A stretch of 64,000 nt of DNA from Homalodisca vitripennis. Lineage: Eukaryota > Arthropoda > Insecta > Hemiptera > Cicadellidae. Where the stretch lies: assembly GCF_021130785.1 (NCBI RefSeq), contig NC_060213.1, positions 120,463,501 to 120,527,500 on the forward strand, written 5' to 3'. Under the pieces are notes generated by a model. The model was not told the DNA's origin and made no database searches. It worked only from the letters and a program-made list of their open reading frames with translations. The position numbers were made by a program, and so were the translations under genes. Below, piece after piece: positions 35,930 through 47,646 of this stretch; the stretch's first letter is position 1, and every line of letters starts with the position of its first letter.

Positions 35930-36250
35930 AGTCAGTCTTGTACAAACACTCTCAGATAGACAGTCTACTCTCTGACAATCAAACGAGGACATCCATTCTC
36001 GGGGCAACCAGTCTAGAACAACCGCACTCAGACATTCAGTCTATGAATGTCAATCTCAACTACTCTACCTGAAACAGCCACCCTTGGAAGTCAGCCTACG
36101 ACAGCCAGCCTAAGACGGTCACTCTCTGCGAATCAGTCAAGGGCAGCCACTCTCGGAAAATTAAGAGAATCAATCTAGTAGAGCCACTGTCGGATAGTTA
36201 TTCTAGGACAGCCATTCAAGATTAGACTCTCTAAACAGCAACGCTAGGAC
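35930..36250. repeat. Degenerate minisatellite, GACAGCCACTCT-like unit of about 15 bp
   Basis: Roughly twenty variants of a GACAGYCASTCT motif (for example GGACAGTCAGTCTTG, GACAGCCAGCCTAAG, GGCAGCCACTCTCGG). Higher GC than the flanks, with no open frame across it. Confidence 0.7.
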
Positions 36251-37777
36251 ATTACCTGTGAGCGTGAGAGAGCTCAGAAATTTTATACACAGAAGAAATT
36301 TGCCACGACTCGTGTTACATACCAATATAACAATAAGATATATAACAATTTCTTCATATAATGTTAGCTAAAAAAAAATGTAACTAATTCATTGATCACA
36401 ATCACTAGTAAAAATACTTAGCTGCCCATACTAGGGGGATCGGCCTCTCTTTAAAAAATAAATAAAAAAGTAGGCCGTCAATACCTTACGTTTTATTTCT
36501 GTAGAAACATTTTCTAACTACCAGTCCGTGATACTCTGTTATATTAATGATAGTTAAATCAGTGTTTTCCCTCAGATACTAAATCATTTTATGTAGTATT
36601 GGTAGTGCCATCGAAGATATTTCAACTTTGTATATCAACACAAAATGTACCAAGTCGTTTCGATAAAAGTGTCTACTCCACTAAAACAAAACACAAAACG
36701 ATATTTGGTAACTGTGTCCACAAGATACTTACTCGGTTAGGAATGGGTCGGTCATACCCAATGTACTTACATTAAAAGGAACGCAAATCTAACGAGCGTA
36801 AAAAAACGAAAACCAAAAAAAGGAACCTAAAAACTTAAATCCAAAAGAGCGTATGAATCTAAGTAAATGTTTAATTTTTACAACTCTCTCGACGGGAAAT
36901 GTAAGGGACACCCTCTCTACTGGAGCAAAAAAATAATGTTATAGCGTCGTTGACGTCATATAACACATCTCTACTGGAGGTGTAGAGTCACGTCATTATA
37001 GTATTTATAGGACACAGTCTAAATCTTGATAACTGTTTTCTCTGGACTCTTTCTCACAAGGGTTTTGCACACAAACAGTTCCACACTACAGAACGAAATT
37101 AAATTTATTTATGTTTTCACTGGTTATTCGTCATTAAAAATAATAAATTAATGCACGAAGCATATTTATGTCATGCTTACTGTATTGGGACATAAACGAA
37201 ATAAAGCTATTTCGTTCCAACAATTTAATTAATTTTAATTTAAGCTCATGTATTTTTTCTAAATTTCTTGATAAATTAACTCTTCCAAACTGAAACCAAA
37301 CACAGATACTGAAATATCCAGTGTTTAAGTGTCTTAATTTAGATAGCAAGCTTACTGAACCATTTACATTAATTAAAAGTGACTGTCTCGTTAATTAGTT
37401 AATTAATTAAAGCCATATTTGCATCAAGATTAGATTATTAACTTAATTTAAAACATTAAATTAAAACTGTTTTTGTACACTTTTAGCAATATATAAATTT
37501 CAGGGAGTTTCTAACATATATTTTATACCATTATAAGAATGGAAATAAAAATCTATATAGAGTTTATTATAGTGAAATAAAATGTATTGAAAATTTGCCT
37601 TGTGTTTTTTTCCGAGAAAAAGTTATTTTAGAAGTCAAGAATCGATCAATAAAATTCAGTTGTTATATTTGGTGATTAAAAGATTATAAATAAATTAGGC
37701 TAGAAGTTCTATAAAAATTTATAACATAACAAATTAAGAAATTATTTAAAAAATGTGTTTAAAGCGTGTATATATCG

Positions 37778-37778
<1 letters not shown>
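36251..37778. other. AT-rich DNA with a small dyad
   Basis: GTTATA/TATAAC around a TGACGTCA box forms a dyad at 36938-36964, and CTCTACTGGAG occurs on both sides of it (near 36914 and 36969). Otherwise nothing recognised. Confidence 0.4.

Positions 37779-37827
<49 letters not shown>
37779..37827. repeat. (TG)n microsatellite
   Basis: Uninterrupted TG run of about 24 units. The overlapping open frame is Cys/Val repetition, not a gene. Confidence 0.95.
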
Positions 37828-37830
<3 letters not shown>

Positions 37831-38480
37831 ACAAGCCAGTTATGCAAAGTTCGGGCAATCGTTATGGGTTTTGTTTCCAATAAAAATTTATATGCGTGTT
37901 TTTATATATATATTTCTTAATCGTGTTGTGGTATTAAAAATTATCTTCAATCAATCAATAATTGGGTATTTGTGATAATCTTCGATCACCCAATTATAAA
38001 AACCGAAAATATTTTCACGATTTATAGTTTCTAAAATTAATCAGTTTAAACATCACTATTGACGTTTCAAAGATAAAGAGAATGCGGGAAGTTTACATTA
38101 ACGGATTAATTAAACCAGAGCTCTCAACAAGATTGTGTGATACACTGTGTAACATTGTAACGTGTAGACTACATCTGGATCTCATTTCTACCAACATACC
38201 TTGATCAATACTGGCTAATTAGATTTTCAAATGTACACGGTATAAATTACGATAGTAACTTGCTATTTATTGATTACTATATTTAATATGTGTAGTTTAG
38301 GAATTGTTTTCTAATAATCATCAACAAAAAATTTAAATAATATTTTGTTTATAATTGCAAACTTCAGAATACAGTGTAGTTTAAGAGAAATATTCTTCGT
38401 TACAAAAATCACTCTTATAACAACACTGATACATACTGTACATACACGTATGAGAGACATTTAGAAATTAAAAACAAAGA
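37828..38480. other. AT-rich DNA, nothing recognised
   Basis: No gene or repeat identified. Confidence 0.5.
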
Positions 38481-38489
38481 AACAAAATT

Positions 38490-38672
38490 ATAATTTTTAT
38501 TGCAAAAGAACTTAAATTAAGGAGAGAAATTATATTTAGACAAACTTTACTTCATTAAAAAACATTATGATATTTAGACAAACTTACTTCAGTTCCAAAA
38601 CATTTAAAGTTGAGAATTTAAATGTATAACATAGGTATAGTGAAAAGGGTTGATTCATTGCAAATGTAGAGC
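38490..38672 (-). terminator. Candidate 3-prime UTR with internal tandem duplication
   Basis: Follows the possible minus-strand terminal exon. TATTTAGACAAACTTTACTTC and a near copy (38532-38600) form a two-unit direct repeat. An AATAAA in minus orientation lies near 38503. Confidence 0.35.
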
Positions 38673-38835
38673 TCATGACCTTATCACCTTCCTCTTAGTG
38701 CTGTGTCTGAAATGTGGACGTTGTCTCATACTGGATTCCTGGAATCTGAAGTACATATTTGTCTGAAGAGAACCAGAACAATTCAAAGATGAAGACGAAA
38801 CTCTTTGCATTGCTTGGATATCACAGACACGCATA
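38673..38835 (-). CDS. Possible terminal exon, serine- and arginine-rich C-terminus
   Basis: On the minus strand a pyrimidine-rich acceptor (CACTTAATATTTTAG) is followed by 53 open codons starting MRVCDIQAMQRVSSSSLNC, then SGSLQTNMYFRFQE and SSMRQRPHFRHSTKRKVIRS, stopping at 38675-38673. The final third is strongly basic. The patch is GC-richer than both flanks. An AATAAA read on the minus strand near 38503 suits a 3-prime UTR of about 170 bases. One base precedes the ATG after the acceptor, so the ATG may be internal rather than the start. Product not recognised. Confidence 0.45.
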
Positions 38836-39162
38836 CTAAAATATTAAGTGTAATCTAAAAGAATATGTATGTTAATCGTCTATCAGGTGCTCTATTACGA
38901 TGTTTAAGATACGATCGCAAAGCACTGAGAAGCAACCAAATTTTCGACCCATGTCTTAGCGGGAAATTTATATCTGACGTTAACGACCACAACGATTTTA
39001 GAACCAGCCAGAAGTGTTTATCTTTTTCTCCTGTTACCTATTATCCAAATCACAGCCCAAATTATAATATAACACTACTATCAGTGTAAAAATAATAAAT
39101 CCACTTTTTAGATCTTCCATATACTCACTTTGTATCTTGAGTTTTTTACTGCCACTAGCCTT

Positions 39163-40210
39163 TTAACAGCCATGTTTTATACCTACTGGTGATACCCACA
39201 GGCCGGGGTTTTTTTTTAGCAAAATGACACAAAAAACTTATTTTTGTTTTATGGTTTCATAAAATTATATATTTACCTTTTATGCTTTTAAGGTGTTCAC
39301 TAGGACTAAATATAGTAAAAAATGAGTTTTTTTAAATTTATTTATTTATTTTTACATTGCAATACATTTCATTTTACATGGAAATTGTAACCTAACATTG
39401 ATCAAAGTAAGCAAATTTAGGCAAACCTAATAAATCTTTGTAATCTAAAATAAAAAAGACAAATAAAACCTATTGATGAATTTATCTGTCTAGCAATTAT
39501 TATTGTTATCATGTTCCCATGGAAACACAATCTTTTGTTTAGTCCCAGTTCTGTTAGTTTGTTCCGTTGTAGGCCTAGGTAATTGGCGAGTTTGAGTTAG
39601 ATTATGTTCAGCAGGTCTAACTGTTTCAAGGGCCGGACAGATGTTTTCATCAATACATATGCTATTTTCAATTAAATTGACATTATTTCTTTCATATAAC
39701 CTAGGTTCATTTGTAATGGATCTGTCGCCGCTTGGCCCTGGAATGATGTCAAAGTCCCTTACCTCACTTACAAAAATATTTGGTAAACTATCTGACTATT
39801 TCACCATCACTGTCACGCTCTCCATGATCTTTTGACAATTCACTTAAGTTATCACGACTAAAGTATTTATTTATGTCGTCTTCTTTCAGTTTTCGTGAAG
39901 ACATTTTCTTTGTTTACAAACAAACTCATCAATACACAGCAAACTATGCAACAGCAGTTGTGAAGCTGGTGGACCACAAGACAATAATTGATACTTGCAG
40001 TGATGCAACCATATTGACATAAAAACAAAATATTTCACGAGAATCGCCGAAATCTCCCGAAGATTTCAATACCAAACACGAAGTATTTCCGATCGTCTAT
40101 GACGGAGTAAGGCGCGAAATTTAAAACCCTTACACTTGCTCGCATATATGCGGGCGTGGCCCGCGGGGAGGACACGCTGCCGCTCGCATATATGCGAGCG
40201 TGGCTGTTAA
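39163..40210 (-). mobile_element. Internally deleted piggyBac-like element
   Basis: Bounded by TTAA at 39163-39166 and 40207-40210. Inverted ends CAGCCATG and CGTGGCTG lie just inside. The match continues outside the TTAA (CTAGCCTT / AAGGCTAG), making a 20-bp inverted pair with two mismatches. Subterminal CTCGCATATATGCGAG palindromes lie near 40180 and, imperfectly, near 40140. The interior keeps only the 5-prime part of a transposase-like gene on the minus strand. TTAA target, inverted ends and an acidic N-terminal frame support the class; there is no catalytic core. Confidence 0.65.
39493..39904 (-). pseudogene. N-terminal relic of a piggyBac-like transposase
   Basis: ATG at 39904 opens MSSRKLKEDDINKYFSRDN and LSELSKDHGERDSDGE, ending at a stop near 39790. 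A frame change continues as LPNIFVSEVRDFDIIPGPSG, then LYERNNVNLIENSI, then KQKIVFPWEHDNN, with a stop near 39493. Acidic, disordered N-termini before the DDD catalytic domain are typical of piggyBac transposases. The catalytic region is wholly missing, so the copy could move only with enzyme supplied in trans. Confidence 0.5.
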
Positions 40211-40218
40211 AAGGCTAG

Positions 40219-42270
40219 AAAATATATGCAATATACAAGCAAACATATTTGTGTTCAATCAGAGTTGTCATCTATTAACCATTATTTTATTCGATTACCA
40301 TAACACGTGGTTTCGATAGAGAATACACATTATTTGGTTTTATTTCTGTTGTCGATCAGCCATCTTTAATACGGTAATGTATATTTAGCGAGACCTGAAT
40401 TATAGATTGTCCTGTTTCATTCGTTTATTATTCAAAGTAATAAGGAAAGACGCTATCCTTTATCGACGAGGAAAGCCGTTATTTGGTTCCATAATAATAT
40501 AAAACCGTAACAAAAGTTTAAAGAGATTTCCAGAGTGTTAATATTTTAAAATAACACAACACAAATATCAAAGTTTTTAATCAGACAAGGAATTGTCTGA
40601 ATACGAATACCTTCAAAAATAATCATTGAGGGGTCAAGGATGAACTTATGTGACTAAGGACAAGAAATATGGTAGGGATCATAGTTAATCTAGTTTTTAC
40701 AGGATTCTGTTCATGAACAAAGATATAATGTTACAGGGTACTGGCCACATATTCATAACACCTAATATATTCTGCTATCGTATAACATTTGCAAATGTAA
40801 CCACAGCTTTAAAAGACAACAGCGTACTGTTTTTTTTACCGGATAGACGTCCAAAATTAATACACTTTTACTTTAAAAAATTTAAATTACAAACAACGAT
40901 ACATTTTAAATTCGAATGAATTACGGGTGCTACTGTTAAAGAATATCAAAAACAACAGTCTTTATAGCATGCACAGTTCAAAGTATAGTATATCTTCAAG
41001 TAGGATACAGTTGCAAGTAAATTGCTTCAAATAAGAACAAAACACATTCAAAATATATTAACATACAAATATTGAAATTATTTAGAGATTTTTATATCCA
41101 TTTGTTCAATTTTTTAATTATTACTAAATTCTACTTCCGAAAAGAAGAGTTCCGAATTTGTCATGTATACTACAGGAGTTTGAGCGCAAGGAAATGCATT
41201 GGCAATGAGCCCAGTACTTATGTTTTTCGGAGGCACATAACTTTACAGTATAGAGAGGCTCTGTGCGACAGTGCAGGAAATACCGCTATTGCCCCAATAT
41301 TACACCCTGTGACATCAACAAGGATTCCAGCTCGCGTTATTTTTGTTTATCACTTAAGCTATAAGTAGATTGGCAGTGAGCCCGGTGCACATAACGTATC
41401 AAGCTAGTGATGCCCTTTTCGATTTACATGAAATATGATGGTAATTATATTAATTCAACATATCTTTTCGAAGTTACGACATCTACTAGAATATAATTTG
41501 TGCCAGAAAGTAAAGAAGACACAATGTGACTAACAATACTGATCGGGTACGTTTTCTGGGATGTATTCTATTTACCAACAGTTAAGTTTGTCGTGTTTCA
41601 TTTCTGTAAAAATAAAACAATAATTTATTTTTCACATTTCAAACTCATGTTTTAAAATAGGTTTCTTATAATTTAATACATTTTGGTCCATCAGAGTCCA
41701 TTTTACTTTTTTCAATATCATCATCACATATACACACCACATGAGATACACTGGTACATATCATAAGAGGATTTTCCTTACATATCCTTGCTTCGGCAGT
41801 ACATATACTAAATTGGAACGATACATATAATTATTTCCTAAATTCGCTACTTTTCTAGGTAATAGTTGATCAATATTTTTTTTAAATCGATTTGAAACAT
41901 ATTACTGTATGTTTGAGAAATGTTGATACTTACATAAAATTGTTACTAGTTCTCTTAGTTCCCTCAGTGGTTAAATGGTAGACGAATGGAAGAAGACCGT
42001 CAGTTCCAATACTATACAATTGCAATACTTAGGTTTTTCCCATATATGGGAACTGGCTTACTTTTTAGGGACATGTGAGCGACATGCTTTTTATATTTTA
42101 AAATTATTTACAATATACCTGACGTTTAAAGCACAAAGCACGTAACACGATATAACATCAAAGCAATGTCCACTTCCAAAGTCAAAAGCATTCACGAGTA
42201 AAACAAGCAGACAAAACGTGATAGCATTATTGCTTGTTTTACATACTTGTAGTTACATATACTGACGAGT
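40219..42270. other. AT-rich DNA, nothing firm
   Basis: A 98-codon plus frame at 41072-41368 and a 68-codon one at 40713-40919 show no coding features. A minus-strand stretch at 42027-41934 is open (SIGTDGLLPFVYHLTTEG) and ends at a GTAAGTAT donor, but its acceptor is poor. Confidence 0.4.
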
Positions 42271-42274
42271 AACA

Positions 42275-42277
<3 letters not shown>

Positions 42278-42316
<39 letters not shown>

Positions 42317-42319
42317 TAT
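42278..42319. repeat. (AT)n microsatellite
   Basis: AT dinucleotide run with one interruption. Confidence 0.95.
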
Positions 42320-43040
42320 GTATCAAATGTAAAAAATATGTTACACATCAAGTAAATAAAAATAAATTTGGGAAAACTAACAATTCTAACAATTCAGACC
42401 GAGTACTGTGAGTATAGATATTTTAGAATCATAATAAAATGTTATTGAAAACATTTTTAAGCCATCCCAATATATTTTCATTTTGAAACTCTGCTTCAAA
42501 TTTTTCTTCTAAAACCGTAACATAAATGTGCGGACACAAGTCTAAAAATAACAACAACAACAACAACGACATTACCAAGATAAATTATACGGTGATCTAA
42601 AATTTAAAACTTAATTACTGGGCTATTTAAAATTTAAATCCTAGGCTACTGTAACATTTCTTTTCACTACCCCCTTTTAAGTCAAAATTACTGTTTGGTT
42701 TAAACAAGAGATGAATTGTTTTAAAAAAATGGTCAAAACAGTGGAAACTAAATTTATTATCTATGTACCTGTTCTGATTGTTCAATAAAAAACAAAAAAA
42801 TTGCTTAATTTAATTTTAATTTTTAATAATTTGTTACTAGTTTTGAATTTTAACTTTCGTAATTAACTTACTAAAATTTCTGATAATACATTAGAGGAGC
42901 CAAAAGTGCATGTATATATGAAACTATATTAGAATAATTCTGCTGACACAAAAATACATTATATGTTTACTTTTATGTTTTATGCACTATATTTACATCC
43001 TTTCTTAAAACTTTATTTCTAATTGTCCAAGGTAAAGGAT
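42320..43040. other. AT-rich DNA, nothing recognised
   Basis: No gene identified. A short (ACA)n run lies near 42550. Confidence 0.5.
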
Positions 43041-43041
43041 T

Positions 43042-43061
43042 AAAAGGAAGCCTTTTTCTTT

Positions 43062-43107
<46 letters not shown>

Positions 43108-43134
43108 CTTCCTTTTATATATATATATATATAT
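43042..43134. repeat. TA microsatellite carrying an inverted pair
   Basis: AAAAGGAAGCC (43042-43052) and its reverse complement (43106-43116) bracket a TA run, and a second TA run follows. The whole could fold back on itself, or reflects inversion within the microsatellite. Confidence 0.85.
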
Positions 43135-43675
43135 TTGTTAAAATTGCATCAATTCATCGAAATATATCACTTTGAATTTCTATTCGATTTCTCCGATTTG
43201 AGTATATTTTATCAGTCCAGTACGAAGCCGCCAGCTGCAATGACGTCATTTTTAAGCTTACTTTCATCTGCCAGAGCACGGTTTTCTATACTTAGTTACC
43301 TTAACATACAACATTGCTCCTCTCTACAGTACTATGTCTATTTCAGTTTCACTCAAGTTTGTTATATATTCAATTAAGGCTTTTTTTGTAAATTAATAAG
43401 TAATAATGTCGTAATTTTAGTACGATAGTTGAAGCTAATGTCTAAATACAAAATTACGAAAATCCTTGTTTTATGTATGCATTTGTGGTTAGTTTCCTGG
43501 GACGATAAGCAACCTAAATACAAGATTTGTATTTTGAACAAGATGCAACGATAAAAATCCGTAAATCACGAGAGTTAAGACAGTTCACACGCAAATTACG
43601 TCACATTCACTGCAGGTGTTCCAGATTCCCTCGATCTGACGAGAAGTGTCTGTGGGTTTTGCCATTGTTTCCTTT
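43135..43675. other. Unresolved DNA before the tandem duplication
   Basis: A plus frame (80 codons, 43135-43377) and a shorter minus frame (SIENRALADESKLKNDVIA, near 43230-43290) overlap on a GC rise. Neither can be supported over the other. Confidence 0.3.
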
Positions 43676-44734
43676 GTAAAGTTGTCTCCTGTATATTATT
43701 GTTATTGAAACAATAACCTTGAAAACTGAAATATTTTCTTTTATAAATATCATAGTAAGAGATGAATTAAAACTGGTGATAATAAAAGTATTGAGATGTT
43801 CTAGAAGTATTGATTTTAATTTTAGTTTTCAATTTTTAATCTTCACTAACAATATCTACATCTATACAATTATGAAAACTTTACTCTTTTGAATCGAACT
43901 TCACTATAAAATTAGTATTTGTAGACCTATAGTCTATAAATACTGTTTCCTGGTACAAAATATCAAACTCCATATTTGCGTCAGAATATAATTAAGCCAT
44001 ACCAGAATGCTCTTAAAAAGCAAAAACCCTGACGTAAGGATTACTGGCTATTTTGCTTAACCTCTAATCCTCTTAAAAATGAACACCGAAAAATGGGAAT
44101 CTGATTCTTGATAACTAATGCAGTTTCCATTAATAGTTTCCATTGATATAATAGAACCCTATTGTATTATATCATAAATGCTTTCAATATGAAAGCTATG
44201 AATTATGACTAGGCGTAATTGAAATTTTGGGAGTTTTTGATATACATGAAATGTTGCAAAGACATCATAGGTGGAGCAGCGGGTATGTGGTAGTAAATAG
44301 ATAAACACGTATTTGTCATATCGTGTAGTGCAGACGCCTAATACACCTTACGACTTGTTTAATATCTGAAAGATTTAAAACATTATTTTAATCTTATTTT
44401 TTCAAACATACAACTTTATTTAGAAAAGTCTTATGTCTTTTTTCCTACTTCGCTGGCATAATAGGAATCCAGTATTCTCAAACAAAATTAGAAATGTATT
44501 CATTTTTGTTTTTTAATAAACATTAATACACATTCATATTAAGAGTTAGTTACGAAATCACAGGCGTATAATGTTTTTGTATGATGAATATTCAGTATAG
44601 AAGTTTCTAATTAATTATTCAGTAATGTAACAGCATAGATATTCTATTAGTTTTTTATAATATGACACATAGTTAATTAACTTAGTATGCAATAAATATT
44701 TCCAGTCCTGGAGCTAATTAATTCTCACTTCTCT

Positions 44735-44861
44735 ATTCACTATACGCAGATGTCACATTAGTCTATGCAATATAATATTGTTGTACAAGGCTCGAAACAC
44801 TGAGTAATCACGAAGAGCTATAAATTGATTAATTCATTTACCTAAGCCCTGCTCATGGCAG
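44735..44861. other. Slow-diverging 127-bp block, copy A
   Basis: Runs from ATTCACTATACGCAGATG to CTAAGCCCTGCTCATGGCAG. Hand alignment with 46174-46300 gives seven substitutions and no gaps, against much heavier divergence around it. No open frame explains it. It might be a regulatory element, an untranslated exon (a GTAAAT donor-like site follows its left part on the minus strand), or a gene-conversion tract. Confidence 0.6.
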
Positions 44862-46173
44862 CCACTCTACACGCAGTCTGTGTTAATTTGTAAATCTCCA
44901 ATATTACATAGTATCTCGTAATAACACTTCTACATGAATTATGTGTCCATTTCACCCTAACCATTTACTTTGTATGTTGCTCGGAGTGATTATTCCGTAA
45001 ATCAAACGTGTACTAAACAAATATATAAGAAGGTAATAGCAGATTTATGAGACAATATAACTACTGCCGCACTTTGTGCAGCGTTGTCTCTGTATAATAT
45101 CACTATGTATAATACTGTAAATTTGTCGCCTGTTTATTATTATTATTGTTGTTTCTTTTCAACTTGATAACTAATATATATTGTTTTACACATACCATAG
45201 TAAGATGTGAATGACAACTGTCATAATACTTAAGTTTTGAGATGTACTACAATTATTAATGTTGATTTTAGTTTTTAATTCTAAATAACAATATCTACAT
45301 CTATATCTATAAACTTTGAAAACTTTCTTTTTTTGAATTTAACCTCACCATAAAGTTACTTAATAGGTCTATAAATATTGTTTCCTAGTGCAAAATATGA
45401 AACTCCAATTTTGCGTCGGAATTAATCCAAACCAGAAATGCTACTAAAAAGCACAAACCCTGATGTAAGGATTACTAGCTATTTTTCTTAGCCACTAATC
45501 CTCTTAACCGTGAACACCGAAAATTGGGAATCTGATTCTTGATAACTAATTCAAATTCCAAGATATCATCGAACCCTATTGTATTATATCATAAGTGCTT
45601 TCAATACGATACCTATGAATTACGACCTAAAATAGTTAAAGTTTTATTGTTTAATAGAGGAGCTATTCAGTTCAGAAGGCGAAGCTTCTGGTGTGTGCTA
45701 GTAGATACATAAATACGCTTTGGCGTATCGTGTATTGCAGGTGCTTAATGCATGTTACAAATTTTGAATATCTTAAAGGTAAAAAATTTATGTAAACTTA
45801 ATTTTGAAAACATAGAACTTATTTAGGAAAGTCCTACGTCACTTTTCCTACTCCACCGTCACAATATGTAAGGAATCCAGTGTTTTTAAACAATAATTAT
45901 TACAATTTTATAATACCAATAACAATTGAAAATGTTTTAATTTTTGCTTTTTGCGTTTGTCTATACAGGCATATTAGAGTTTATTAAAAAACAACGTGCA
46001 TGTTTTATTTTTGCGCTGTAAATATTAATTCTTGGAGTTAATTAGTATTTAATATTTTATTCAGTATTGTAAATGGAAAGATATCCCATTGGTTTATTTA
46101 ATAACACATACAGTTATTCAACTTTGTAAGCAATGAATATTTCGTCTTGGAACTAATCAATTGTCACATTTAT

Positions 46174-46300
46174 ATTCACTATACGCAGATATCACATTAT
46201 TCTATGCAATATAATATTGTTGTACAAGGCTCGAAACACAGAGCAAACACGAAGAGCTGTAAATTGATTAATCCATTTACCTAAGCCCTGCTCATGGCAG
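46174..46300. other. Slow-diverging 127-bp block, copy B
   Basis: Partner of 44735-44861 in the second tandem copy, ending at the same CTGCTCATGGCAG. Confidence 0.6.
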
Positions 46301-46903
46301 TGCTCAGTGTTAATTACAAAAGCTCAATATCACACAGTATCTCGTAATAACACTTGTACATTAATAATGTTTCAATATCTTCCCAAACTGTTTGTTTTGT
46401 TTGTTGCTCGGAGCTATTCATTGCGTGAAACAAACGTACCAACCAAACCTATAAGAAAACATCAGCAGATTTATGAAGTAATATAACAACTGTAGCACTT
46501 TGTTTGGACAACGTGTTCTCTATATAATATCGCGAAGCTTATCTACTTTAGTTTACATGAGTTTTGTTATTTAAATAGATAACCTGTAATAATACTCGAA
46601 TATTACTCAGTTATTACAAACACGTTCATAGCAACGAATAAATTGGTTATATGTAGTGGGGCCAATTATGAGTAAGGAATTACATTTATTTCGACCATTG
46701 CGAGGCTCTTTGTAATTTATTTTCCAAAGATTTAAAGTACCTTTATTAGTGAAACTGATAAAAAACTTTACATTAGAACTTTAGATACAAAGCATTAGTT
46801 TATTTCAATAACATTTTATTGCAAACGTTTAATGTAATTGTTTTCAAGTGAAGAACCTTTTTGCTTGTGATTACTGATTTAGTTGTGCTATTGTTTTTTT
46901 CAG

Positions 46904-46957
46904 AAAGATGAGAATATAGGTATAGATGAGGAAGTTAGAGGTATAAAACATGTTTGA
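46904..46957 (+). CDS. Possible very short terminal exon
   Basis: An excellent acceptor, GTGCTATTGTTTTTTTCAG (ends 46903), is followed by 17 acidic open codons, KDENIGIDEEVRGIKHV, then TGA at 46955-46957. Only one frame stays open this far. Too short to judge on its own. Confidence 0.2.
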   Translation, partial: KDENIGIDEEVRGIKHV

Positions 46958-47364
46958 GATGTTTTCCAGGAAAAGGTTGTTCTTTGCAAGGTTTGCTACA
47001 TAAACGTTATTTTACAATACTTTATTTTATTTTAACTAATTAAAATCTTTTTCTCAACACAGAGAAACATAGTAAAAAGAAGTAAAAGGACATAAAAGGA
47101 GGAGGATTTTAATCTTAGAAATAAAATATTCGCCAATGTTTAAACCATACAAAAGGTGGTAAAATTACAAAAATGTTTGTGGAAACTTTACAGTTCGGGT
47201 ATATGGAAATATAGCAACAGATAATGAATTTATCCAAATAAAAAAGTTAGGGTTTATTTTGTGTAAGTTGAAGAAGACATAGAAGAAGTAGTACAAGTAA
47301 ACATGGAAAATGATAGGAGAGTATTGTATTTAAATCAAACCTTCAGAAATAGTAAACAAATCTA

Positions 47365-47646
47365 TTAGAAAGTAGATGGAAATCGACTAGTTGCAATATT
47401 CAGGATTCGATAAGTGCTTGAACGAGCTTCAAAAGTAAAAATGCCTACTTTAAAATTCCAAATCGCCCAAAGGTCGAAGACTGAATCATCCAGCTCCAAT
47501 TGTTCAACAGATAGTCCTTCCTCCCCAACCAGTATCGGTATGTAAGCATAAACCGCAACATTATGATGGTCTATATATATAACATTGTCAGACCCCTGAC
47601 ACTTAAGAACCAAAAACCTGAGAGTTTTCAGACACATTTCGATACT
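47365..47646 (-). CDS. Possible terminal exon, 93 codons
   Basis: On the minus strand AATTGTTTTAATTCCAG ends at 47647 and is followed by an open frame: SIEMCLKTLRFLVLKCQG, NVIYIDHHNVAVYAYIPILV, EQLELDDSVFDLWAIWNF, KVGIFTFEARSSTYRILNI, then a stop at 47367-47365. AATAAA in minus orientation lies at about 47254-47259, roughly 110 bases past the stop. Local GC is above background and the composition is protein-like (many D, E, V, F, few low-complexity runs). I do not recognise the family. An in-frame ATG at codon 4 would also allow an intronless short ORF. Confidence 0.4.
   Translation of the reverse strand, partial: SIEMCLKTLRFLVLKCQGSDNVIYIDHHNVAVYAYIPILVGEEGLSVEQLELDDSVFDLWAIWNFKVGIFTFEARSSTYRILNIATSRFPSTF

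Larger units (their letters stand above)
43676..46535. repeat. 1,439-bp tandem duplication, two copies
   Basis: Copy A is 43676-45114 and copy B is 45115 to about 46535. Anchors along the unit keep a constant 1,439-bp offset where measured (ATCTACAT, 43854 and 45293; TCTATGCAATATAATATTG, 44762 and 46201). The copies are old and indel-rich over most of their length, but one block is nearly unchanged. No long frame is shared. Confidence 0.9.

Noticed and set aside
41945..42015. tRNA- or SINE-like sequence (CAGTGGTTAAATGGTAGAC)
   Set aside because: An A-box-like match is followed by no convincing B box, and no cloverleaf can be drawn. The reverse strand offers a weak exon reading instead, also not supported.
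43135..43377. 80-codon plus-strand frame
   Set aside because: Begins in a TA microsatellite, is low in complexity, and competes with a minus-strand frame over the same GC rise.
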